64,000 nt of DNA from Parapedobacter sp051400755 (GTDB lineage: Bacteria; Bacteroidota; Bacteroidia; Sphingobacteriales; Sphingobacteriaceae). This document shows positions 1-6,675 of this stretch, piece after piece; position 1 is the first letter of the stretch, and every line of letters starts with the position of its first letter. Where the stretch lies: the NCBI RefSeq assembly GCF_051400755.1, contig NZ_JBLFFL010000001.1:930001-994000 (forward strand), given 5' to 3'. The notes under the pieces were generated by a model. That model was not told the origin of the DNA. It ran no database searches and saw only the letters and a list, made by a program, of their open reading frames with translations. A program made the translations under genes and the position numbers.

Positions 1-1
1 G

Positions 2-124
2 CAGCTCGGTCGCCAGAATCCCGACTATTATGAGGTCGTCAGCGGCCTGAAGCCGGGCGATAAGGTGGTGACCTCGAGCTATGAAACCTACGACCGGGTG
101 CAGGAGTTGAGTATCAGTAATTAG
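2..124 (+). CDS. Periplasmic adaptor (HlyD/MacA/RND-MFP family), C-terminal end only
   Basis: This is the last 40 codons of a gene that begins before the window, read in the frame ending in TAG at 122-124. The peptide contains YYEVVSGLKPGDKVVTSSY, which matches the C-terminal beta-barrel/membrane-proximal part of efflux adaptor proteins, where a G-L-x-x-G-D-x-V-V-T pattern is typical. Such adaptors link an inner-membrane pump to a TolC-like outer-membrane channel. It ends 2 bp before the first permease ATG, so the two are almost certainly co-transcribed and probably translationally coupled. An adaptor-ABC-permease operon is a common arrangement in Bacteroidota. Nothing can be said about the N-terminal part. 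Confidence 0.8.
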   Translation, partial: QLGRQNPDYYEVVSGLKPGDKVVTSSYETYDRVQELSISN

Positions 125-126
125 CC

Positions 127-2484
127 ATGCTTAAAAACTATTTCAAAACCGCCTTCCGTACGCTCGTCAAGAACAAGTCGTACTCAGCCATCAACATCTT
201 CGGGTTGGCGATCAGCCTTACGGCGGCCATCCTTATCCTGCTGTGGGTATGGGACGAACTAAGCTTCGACCGCATGCATACCAAGGGTGATCGGATCTAT
301 GTAGCCGCTGCGGCCATCGGGAAAGGCAAAGATCAGCTTTGGCCGGTCACCAATGCCCCACTCGCTATTTTCGGTAAGGCTGAAATCCCTGCCATTGAGG
401 ACGCTTGCCGACTATCCACATTCAACGGGAGTATGCTCCTCGAATATGGCGACAAGAAATTTGACGAATCCACCATATATGTTGATCCGAATTTCTTTCA
501 GCTCTTCGACTTTAAGCTATTGGAAGGCAATCCTGACAAGCCATTTGCCGACAACCGTTCCATTGTATTGAGCAAGGCTACCGCTGAAAAATACTTTGGC
601 AGTGAACCTGCTATGGGTAAAGTACTGCAAGTAAAAGATGGCAATAGCTATAAAGTGACCGGCGTCATGGAGGATACGCCGGAAAATTCTACGTGGCAGT
701 ACCCACTGATTATGCCTTTTGACATACTGGCAGAAAACAGACCCAATAATCCACTGAACGCGGATTGGGGTAATCTCAACTACCAGACGTTCTTTCTGCT
801 CAGGCCTAATGCCGATGCAGCGGCAGTGGGCAAGCAATTGGCCGACATCCACCGGAAAAACCAACCAGCGGATTTCTGGAAGGATCTCAACTACCTGATG
901 CAGCCGCTTACCAAGTACCATCTGTATTCGCCGGATGGTGATGAACAGGGCATGAAACAGGTGAAAATCTTTGCCTTAGTCGCCGTCGTGATCTTGCTGA
1001 TCGCCTGCATCAACTACGTCAACTTGGTCACCGCCCGCGCTACCCGCAGGAGCAAGGAAGTGAGCGTGCGCAAAGTGGTAGGGGCCAATAAAGGTCACCT
1101 ATTCTGGCAATTCATCTCCGAGTCTTTTGTGGTGTTTTTCATTTCCATGCTTATTGCCATCGGGCTGCTGTATGCGTTGATGCCGCTGTACAATAGCCTA
1201 TCGGGAAAGGAGATGGTATTCAGCTTGCTGGATGGCAAAGTATGGATTATATTCGGTTTGTCCTTATTAGCCGTACTAGCACTGGCCGGCGTATACCCCG
1301 CCTTGATGCTTTCTGCTTTCAATCCCGCCCTGGCGCTCAAAGGCATTATACCCGGACTTGGAAAGAACAGCGGATTCCGCAAGGCCTTGGTGGTGATTCA
1401 GTTCACCTGCTCCGTAGTATTGATCATATCGACCATCATCATCAGTAGGCAGCTGGAATACATCAGGAGCCTGAATTTAGGGTATTCCAAAGAAAACGTC
1501 TTTACGTTTGAGAGCTACAACTTCAGGAAAAATTACGAAAACATCAGCCAACAATTGGAACAACAGCCCGGCATACTGGGCGTAACCACATCCAGCCAAG
1601 GCATATTAAACGTGCAAAGCTCCACGGGTGATCTGGAATGGGAAGGGAAGCCGGCCAATATGAGCAGCTTTATGATCAATCAACTGTCCGTTGACCGTAC
1701 ATTTCCCGAAGTGATGGACATGCAATTGGTTGCCGGTAATGGCTTCACGGGAACCCCCGCAGATAGTGGCCATTATCTATTGAACGAGACGGCGATTAAG
1801 GTGATGGGGCTGGAAGATCCCATCGGAAAGCCCGTGACGTTTCACGATGAACCCGGCATTATTGCCGGTGTGGTTAAGGACTTCCATTTTCAGGACATGA
1901 AAACCGCCATCGAACCCTGCATCTTGTTCATGGATCCCGATTGGAGTTGGAACACCATGTATGTAAAAACTACTGGAAATGACGCCAAAATAGCCCTTGC
2001 AGCGGTAGAAAAGCTTTGGAAACAACATAACGCTGACTATGAATTCAATTACAAATTCATGGACGAATCCTTCGACAATATGTACAAGAGCGACATCCGC
2101 TCGGGCAAATTGTTCAACATCTTTGCAGGGGTTGCCATCCTGCTTTCCTGCCTCGGCCTGTTCGGTCTGGTCACCTTCACCGCTGAAACCAAAGTGAAGG
2201 AAATCGGCATCCGCAAGACATTGGGCGCAAGTGTATCCAACATCATCCTGTTGATATCGAAAGACTTCCTCAAACTGGTGGGCATTTCCTTCTTAGTGGC
2301 TTTCCCATTGGGGTGGTGGATGATGAACAAGTGGCTGGATAATTACGTGTACCGCACGGGCATCGAATGGTGGGTGTTTGCCGTTGCCGGTTTCGCCGCC
2401 TTTGCCATCGCGGCCATCACCGTATGCGGCAAGTCACTGAAAGCCGCGCAGGAGAATCCGATTAAGGCTATACGGACAGAATAA
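127..2484 (+). CDS. ABC transporter permease, duplicated FtsX/MacB type (P1)
   Basis: 785-residue inner-membrane permease. In order: a short basic N-terminus (MLKNYFKTAFRTLVKNK), TM1 at about 20-42, a MacB-like periplasmic core (about 50-270), a first FtsX domain with three helices and the cytoplasmic signature KEVSVRKVVGA near residue 309, a further helix near 419-440, a second periplasmic core containing GVVKDFHF, and a second FtsX domain with KEIGIRKTLGAS near 690. The protein therefore contains two MacB-like halves, roughly twice the permease part of one MacB subunit. It has no nucleotide-binding domain. The C-terminus AQENPIKAIRTE differs from the ANPVxSLRDE tail of most copies in this window. 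It follows the adaptor gene by 2 bp and lacks its own promoter. The substrate is unknown; efflux of a peptide, lipid or antimicrobial is possible by family. Confidence 0.93.
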   Translation: MLKNYFKTAFRTLVKNKSYSAINIFGLAISLTAAILILLWVWDELSFDRMHTKGDRIYVAAAAIGKGKDQLWPVTNAPLAIFGKAEIPAIEDACRLSTFNGSMLLEYGDKKFDESTIYVDPNFFQLFDFKLLEGNPDKPFADNRSIVLSKATAEKYFGSEPAMGKVLQVKDGNSYKVTGVMEDTPENSTWQYPLIMPFDILAENRPNNPLNADWGNLNYQTFFLLRPNADAAAVGKQLADIHRKNQPADFWKDLNYLMQPLTKYHLYSPDGDEQGMKQVKIFALVAVVILLIACINYVNLVTARATRRSKEVSVRKVVGANKGHLFWQFISESFVVFFISMLIAIGLLYALMPLYNSLSGKEMVFSLLDGKVWIIFGLSLLAVLALAGVYPALMLSAFNPALALKGIIPGLGKNSGFRKALVVIQFTCSVVLIISTIIISRQLEYIRSLNLGYSKENVFTFESYNFRKNYENISQQLEQQPGILGVTTSSQGILNVQSSTGDLEWEGKPANMSSFMINQLSVDRTFPEVMDMQLVAGNGFTGTPADSGHYLLNETAIKVMGLEDPIGKPVTFHDEPGIIAGVVKDFHFQDMKTAIEPCILFMDPDWSWNTMYVKTTGNDAKIALAAVEKLWKQHNADYEFNYKFMDESFDNMYKSDIRSGKLFNIFAGVAILLSCLGLFGLVTFTAETKVKEIGIRKTLGASVSNIILLISKDFLKLVGISFLVAFPLGWWMMNKWLDNYVYRTGIEWWVFAVAGFAAFAIAAITVCGKSLKAAQENPIKAIRTE

Positions 2485-2493
2485 TAAACGACA

Positions 2494-2526
2494 ATGATCA
2501 AACCATCCCGATCATTATCGGGATAG
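2494..2526 (+). CDS. Mini-ORF 1 in P2 leader (10 residues)
   Basis: ATG to TAG, encoding MIKPSRSLSG. The hairpin TCCCGAT-loop-ATCGGGA lies inside it. The first three codons copy the MIK start of many permeases here. Translation is not shown by sequence alone; the A-rich stretch before the ATG is like those before the real genes. Confidence 0.35.
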   Translation: MIKPSRSLSG

Positions 2527-2553
2527 CTGAAGCACCATTAAAAAGCAGACAAA

Positions 2554-2586
2554 ATGCTGAAACCATCCGCTTGCGGATCGCTGTAA
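2554..2586 (+). CDS. Mini-ORF 2 in P2 leader (10 residues)
   Basis: ATG to TAA, encoding MLKPSACGSL, with the same length as mini-ORF 1. It includes the hairpin ATCCGC-TT-GCGGAT. It is preceded by AGACAAA, nearly the same context as the P2 and P3 start codons. Whether it is translated is unknown. Confidence 0.35.
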   Translation: MLKPSACGSL

Positions 2587-2607
2587 CACCTAAAGAAGAC
2601 AAATATA

Positions 2608-2640
2608 ATGTTACAACCACCCGAGCAATCGGGTAGCTGA
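2608..2640 (+). CDS. Mini-ORF 3 in P2 leader (10 residues)
   Basis: ATG to TGA, encoding MLQPPEQSGS, again 10 codons plus stop. The hairpin ACCCGA-GCAA-TCGGGT is contained in it. The stop is 22 bp before the P2 ATG, close enough for re-initiation to affect P2 translation (inference). Confidence 0.35.
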   Translation: MLQPPEQSGS

Positions 2641-2662
2641 AGCACCGATAAAGACGAACAAA

Positions 2663-5035
2663 ATGCTGAAAAACTACCTCAAAATCGCTTGGCGGAATTT
2701 GGTGAGGAATAAGGTTTACTCGCTTATAAACATCTTAGGGTTGAGTATCGGGATGGCCTCGTGTATGTTGATTTTGATCTGGATACAAAACGAAGTCAGC
2801 CACGACCAATTTCACGAAAAGAAGGACCGGATTTTCATCGCCAACAACAGCGACGTCAACGAAGGGGTGAAAAATGCCTGGGCATGGACACCAAACATCC
2901 TGGCGCCAACGCTCAAACAGGATTACCCTGAAGTCGAAGATGCCATCAGAGTCGATGACTACAATAGCTTCCTGTTTACCGTGGGGGACAAAAAACAAAA
3001 GCAATCGGGTGCATTTACCGATCCGGGATTTCTGACCACCTTCTCCTTTCCGCTGAAACAGGGTGATCCCCAAACAGCGCTGAACGAAACCTATAACATC
3101 GTACTGACGGAAAAACTGGCGAAAAACCTGTTCGGTGATGGCGATGCCATGGGAAAAATCATAAAAATCGACAGCGCGGACAATTTTACGGTATCCGGCA
3201 TTCTAAAAGATTTGCCCGGTAATACCCGTTTTGATTTCGATTATTTACTGCCTTGGGATTACAGTGTCCGCCTAGGCTGGAGGGACAGCTCCTGGGGGAA
3301 TAATTCCCTGCAAACCTTTGTACTGTTGAAGGAAGGTGTGTCGCACGCCGCATTTGATCAGAAAATAAAAAGCATTACCAAAGACCATCTGGCCGACAAT
3401 CCCTTGTACAAAAACCGTGAGGTGTTCACACAGCCGCTAACGGATGCCTGGCTGTATTCCAAGCAAGAGAATGGCCAATATACGGGCGGCAGGATTGAAA
3501 TGGTGAGGCTTTTTTCAATCATTGCCGTGTTTATTCTTGTCATCGCCTGTATCAATTTCATGAACCTGAGTACGGCACGAAGCGAAAAAAGAGCAAAAGA
3601 AGTGGGTATCCGCAAGGTTGTAGGGGCGCAAAAAGGATTATTGATCGGCCAATTCCTGGGCGAAAGCATTTTACTGGCATGCATCGCCTTCGTCTTTGCA
3701 TTGGCCATCGTGTTTTTCACGTTGCCTCCCTTTGGCAACTTGGTCAACAAAACGTTGTCAATAGACTTCGCAAACCCTTTATTTTGGTTGCTCTCCCTTT
3801 CCTTTATCGTCATTTGTGGGCTGCTGGCCGGTAGCTATCCGGCCTTCTACCTATCTGCTTTCAACCCCGTCAAAGTACTTAAAGGCCTTTTCAAACGCAG
3901 CAATGCCGCGGTGAACCCGAGAAAAGTATTGGTGGTATTGCAATTTAGCTTTGCCATCATACTCATTATTTCTACGATCATCGTCTCCCAGCAAATCAAA
4001 TATGCCCAATCCAGGGACAATGGATACGACCGTACCGACCTGGTGTATTTCCAGATTGAAGGCGCGATCGATGGCAAATATGAACTCATCCGGAACGAAT
4101 TGATCAGCAAGGGAGCTGCAGTAGCCGTCACCAAATCCATGAGCCCGATCACCACCCGCTACAGCGACAGTTGGGGATGGAGCTGGACGGGTAGCACAGA
4201 AGAAGACAAACGGATAGACTTTGTAAGGATGGCTTCCGATGCAGACTTTGTAAAGACCATGGGTGCAAAATTGGTAATGGGTAGGGATATTGACATTTAT
4301 AAGTTTCCGGGTGACTCCACATCGATTGTATTAAACGAGACTGCGGCAAAGATGATGCACCTGGACGATCCGCTGAGCACCATTTTGAAAGCAGACGGCA
4401 TGGATTGGACCGTAGTGGGCGTGGTCAAAGACTTTATTTATGAATCGCCCTACGATAAGGTACAACAATTGGTTGTTTTCGGGCCGAAATCATGGTTTTC
4501 GACCATTCATTTCAGATTGAACCCGGCAAATCCCACCTCGCATAATTTAGCGGTTGCGGAACAAGTTCTGAAAACATACAACCCCGATTATCCATTTGAA
4601 TATCACTTTGTTGATGAGGCCTACGCGCGGAAATTCCAGGAAGAACAGCGGGTGGGTACATTGGCGGCACTGTTTGCTGGTTTGACCATTTTCATTTCCT
4701 GCCTGGGTTTGTTTGGGCTTGCCACATTCACGGCGGAGAGCCGGATCAAGGAAGTAGGTGTGCGGAAGGTGCTCGGCGCTTCGGTATTCAGTGTGACCGT
4801 CTTACTATCTAAAGATTTTTTGAAGCTTGTATTTATTTCATTTGTGATCGCTTCCCCAGTAGCGTGGTACGCGATGAATAAGTGGCTAGCGGGCTATACC
4901 TATAACGTGGGGGTGGCATGGTGGGTCTTTTTGCTGGCGGGCGTGTTATCTATTTTGATATCACTACTGACGATCAGTTATCAGGCAATCAAAGCGGCCG
5001 TGGCAAATCCCGTAAATAGTTTGCGGGACGAGTAA
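2663..5035 (+). CDS. ABC transporter permease, duplicated FtsX/MacB type (P2)
   Basis: 790 residues, starting MLKNYLKIAWRNLVRNK. The first FtsX loop reads SEKRAKEVGIRKVVGAQ near residue 309 and the second IKEVGVRKVLGASVFS near 694; the central helix starts near 419 and the second periplasmic core has GVVKDFIY. It belongs to a subgroup here (P2, P3, P6, P8, P10) sharing NFMNL-[AS]-TARSEKR before the first loop. It ends in VANPVNSLRDE. The start is fixed by the last of three mini-ORF leader units, whose A-rich spacer ends at this ATG. No sigma-54 module precedes it, so it probably depends on read-through from P1. A fragment of another permease 3' end lies just after it. Confidence 0.93.
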   Translation: MLKNYLKIAWRNLVRNKVYSLINILGLSIGMASCMLILIWIQNEVSHDQFHEKKDRIFIANNSDVNEGVKNAWAWTPNILAPTLKQDYPEVEDAIRVDDYNSFLFTVGDKKQKQSGAFTDPGFLTTFSFPLKQGDPQTALNETYNIVLTEKLAKNLFGDGDAMGKIIKIDSADNFTVSGILKDLPGNTRFDFDYLLPWDYSVRLGWRDSSWGNNSLQTFVLLKEGVSHAAFDQKIKSITKDHLADNPLYKNREVFTQPLTDAWLYSKQENGQYTGGRIEMVRLFSIIAVFILVIACINFMNLSTARSEKRAKEVGIRKVVGAQKGLLIGQFLGESILLACIAFVFALAIVFFTLPPFGNLVNKTLSIDFANPLFWLLSLSFIVICGLLAGSYPAFYLSAFNPVKVLKGLFKRSNAAVNPRKVLVVLQFSFAIILIISTIIVSQQIKYAQSRDNGYDRTDLVYFQIEGAIDGKYELIRNELISKGAAVAVTKSMSPITTRYSDSWGWSWTGSTEEDKRIDFVRMASDADFVKTMGAKLVMGRDIDIYKFPGDSTSIVLNETAAKMMHLDDPLSTILKADGMDWTVVGVVKDFIYESPYDKVQQLVVFGPKSWFSTIHFRLNPANPTSHNLAVAEQVLKTYNPDYPFEYHFVDEAYARKFQEEQRVGTLAALFAGLTIFISCLGLFGLATFTAESRIKEVGVRKVLGASVFSVTVLLSKDFLKLVFISFVIASPVAWYAMNKWLAGYTYNVGVAWWVFLLAGVLSILISLLTISYQAIKAAVANPVNSLRDE

Positions 5036-5055
5036 GTGCCGAGTCGTTCGATAAA

Positions 5056-5151
5056 GGTTTTGCCGCCTTTGCCATCGCGGCCATTACCGTGTGCGGCAAG
5101 TCACTGAAAGCCGCGCAGGAAAATCCGATTAAGGCGATTCGGACAGAGTAG
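5056..5151 (+). pseudogene. Stranded permease 3' end (duplicate of P1 C-terminus)
   Basis: Thirty-one codons plus TAG encode GFAAFAIAAITVCGKSLKAA followed by QENPIKAIRTE, the same residues as the end of P1 (2389-2484). The DNA is nearly identical, with a few mostly synonymous changes. It has no start and sits 20 bp after the P2 stop. The simplest reading is a leftover of a P1-like gene lost by recombination between P1-like and P2-like copies, so P2 may once have been followed by another permease. Confidence 0.85.
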
Positions 5152-5213
5152 CTTTTTTATGAACTTCGCCTTGTTTTATTTCGTTAATCAGAATAAACAA
5201 AAATCTATTAAAT

Positions 5214-5247
5214 TGTTTATCATAGTAAACAGTTTTTGTTATATTTG
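5214..5247 (+). promoter_or_regulatory. Promoter (TAnnTTTG) with dyad for first AAA gene
   Basis: TATATTTG at 5240-5247 fits the Bacteroidota -7 consensus TAnnTTTG and puts the transcription start only about 10 bp before the ATG at 5266. An inverted repeat TGTTTA-N6-TAAACA at 5214-5231 lies between the expected -33 and -7 positions, where a bound protein would block polymerase. No clear -33 TTG was found at 19-bp spacing. Confidence 0.5.
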
Positions 5248-5265
5248 TTGATCGAGATAGACATT

Positions 5266-6456
5266 ATGGAAAAGCTGGCCGAGAAATTCAGGCAAAAAAT
5301 CGGATATACCTCACTGGACTTTATCCGAGGCACCATCCAAACAATCAATTGGAATGCGCGCTTTATTGGCATCAAGGGTCCGCGTGGAGTTGGCAAAACA
5401 ACCTTACTTCTCCAGTATATCAAGTCGCGTCTGGCGGATCGCTTGGATACCGTCTTATATGTTAGCTTGGATGATATCTGGTTCAGCAATAACAAGCTCG
5501 TAGACTTAGCGGACGACTTCGTAAAACGCGGAGGAATGTACTTATTTCTGGATGAAGTGCATAAATATCCCAATTGGTCGCAGGAGCTAAAAAATGTCTA
5601 CGATGACCATCCAGCGTTGCAATTGGTCTTCACCGGTTCTTCGTTGCTGGAAATCCTCAACACGCGCGCCGACTTGAGCAGGAGAGCCATTGTGTATACC
5701 ATGCAGGGACTTTCTTTCCGCGAATACCTCGCCATTGAACACGGCGAAACGCTGGTGGCCGCCTCGCTTGCCGATATAGTAGCCGATCATACAGCAATTG
5801 CTGAACACATCATCGGCAAACTTAAACCGCTGAAGTACTTTTCTACCTATTTGGAAAAGGGTTACTATCCATATTACCAAGAGGAACCGGATCTATACGG
5901 GCAGCGTGTGGAAGAAACCATCAATATGATGCTCGAAATTGAGTTGCCGATGCTGCGGAATATCGACCTTGCCTACGTAAACAAAATCAAGCAACTGCTA
6001 TTGATCATTGCAGAAGCAGCGCCGTTTGTTCCGAATGTCAGCAAAATCAGCGAAAGAATAGGCATCAACCGTACCACACTACTCGCTTACTTACACTACT
6101 TACAGGAGGTGGGCCTCACCCATAACCTGTTCCGGGCCTCAGGAGGAATCAGTCGACTACAGAAGCCGGACAAAATCTTTCTGGAAAACCCCAACTTGGC
6201 CTTTGTCCTTGGAAAAGCCAATATTGGGAATGTCCGTGAGACCTTCTTTGCCAACCAGTTGTCGCACGGCCACAAGCTGGAGTATGCCGAACGAGGCGAC
6301 TTCTTAGTTGACGATCAGTTTATCTTTGAAGTCGGTGGAAAGGATAAATCCGCTTCTCAGGTACGCGGAATAGACAACGGCTACATCGCAGCCGATGATG
6401 TTGAACTTGGTTACCAACACAAGATCCCGCTTTGGCTATTCGGATTCCTCTATTAA
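5266..6456 (+). CDS. AAA_14-type ATP-binding protein with DUF4143-like C-terminus (first copy)
   Basis: 396 residues from the ATG giving MEKLAEKFRQKIGY; an upstream TTG is possible but would lie inside the promoter. The P-loop GPRGVGKTT is at about residues 39-47 and the Walker B strand YLFLDEVHKY near 90; FTGSSLLEI and DLSRRA follow as in AAA_14 family ATPases. The middle has a helical, winged-helix-like section (ISERIGINRTTLLAYLHYLQ), and the end contains GDFLVDDQFIFEVGGKDK, similar to the D...E-x-x-x-K pattern of PD-(D/E)XK-like folds. The cellular role of this family is poorly known. It has its own promoter and no visible functional tie to the transporters on each side. A paralogue is at 9136-10332. 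Confidence 0.85.
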   Translation: MEKLAEKFRQKIGYTSLDFIRGTIQTINWNARFIGIKGPRGVGKTTLLLQYIKSRLADRLDTVLYVSLDDIWFSNNKLVDLADDFVKRGGMYLFLDEVHKYPNWSQELKNVYDDHPALQLVFTGSSLLEILNTRADLSRRAIVYTMQGLSFREYLAIEHGETLVAASLADIVADHTAIAEHIIGKLKPLKYFSTYLEKGYYPYYQEEPDLYGQRVEETINMMLEIELPMLRNIDLAYVNKIKQLLLIIAEAAPFVPNVSKISERIGINRTTLLAYLHYLQEVGLTHNLFRASGGISRLQKPDKIFLENPNLAFVLGKANIGNVRETFFANQLSHGHKLEYAERGDFLVDDQFIFEVGGKDKSASQVRGIDNGYIAADDVELGYQHKIPLWLFGFLY

Positions 6457-6475
6457 ATGCTTTTTCCCCTGCCGA

Positions 6476-6512
6476 TGTACGATTCCGAACAAAAAGTGTC
6501 TGAAAACGAACA
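6476..6512 (+). promoter_or_regulatory. Enhancer-like double dyad (UAS) upstream of P3
   Basis: Two dyads: TGTACG-N4-CGAACA at 6476-6491 and TGTCTG-N4-CGAACA at 6497-6512, centres 21 bp apart (two helical turns). From the second centre to the GG of the -24 element is exactly 63 bp. The same 21/63 geometry recurs at three other places in the window, with the same half-site consensus. This is a probable binding site pair for an NtrC-type enhancer-binding protein. Confidence 0.75.
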
Positions 6513-6565
6513 CTTGAATCGATCAAACAAATTATAACTCGCTAATAACAAATGGTTTGAAATTT

Positions 6566-6581
6566 TGGAACGATATCCGCT
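6566..6581 (+). promoter_or_regulatory. Sigma-54 (-24/-12) promoter for P3
   Basis: TGGAACGATATCCGCT has GG and GC separated by exactly 10 bp and matches the RpoN consensus TGGCACG-N4-TTGCW at TGG, ACG and GCT. Transcription would start near 6592, giving a leader of about 84 nt that contains one mini-ORF/hairpin unit before the P3 ATG. Confidence 0.75.
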
Positions 6582-6619
6582 CCGTTTTATTAATAGTCAA
6601 CAGCTGATAATTGACAGCC

Positions 6620-6664
6620 ATGATCAAACCGTCCGCCAGCTGGCGACAGCTGAAGCACCGATAA
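6620..6664 (+). CDS. Mini-ORF in P3 leader (14 residues)
   Basis: ATG to TAA, MIKPSASWRQLKHR. It starts like mini-ORF 1 of the P2 leader (MIKPS) and contains the perfect palindrome CGCCAGCTGGCG, so the hairpin is kept although its sequence is unrelated to the others. The conserved AGCTGAAGCACCGATAAA follows, here in a different reading frame, which makes this peptide longer. It ends 11 bp before the P3 ATG. Translation is unproven. Confidence 0.35.
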   Translation: MIKPSASWRQLKHR

Positions 6665-6675
6665 AAACAGACAAC

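Larger units (their letters stand above)
2485..2662 (+). repeat. Tandem leader repeat, three hairpin/mini-ORF units before P2
   Basis: Three head-to-tail units of 60, 54 and 55 bp fill the whole gap between P1 and P2. Each starts with an ATG and a short codon run resembling a permease start (ATGATCAAA, ATGCTGAAA), continues with a perfect small hairpin, then a conserved AGCTGAAGCACC-like stretch, then an A-rich run leading into the next ATG. Hairpin arms differ but stay complementary: TCCCGAT/ATCGGGA (2508-2514 and 2516-2523 region), ATCCGC/GCGGAT, ACCCGA/TCGGGT. The last unit runs into the true P2 start. The changes point to selection for RNA structure. A translational or attenuation role is inferred. 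Confidence 0.75.

Noticed and set aside
6565..6675. TTG start giving P3 a 37-residue N-terminal extension
   Set aside because: The codon is inside the -24/-12 promoter, the extension is unlike any paralogue, and MLKNYLKTTF at 6676 matches all of them.
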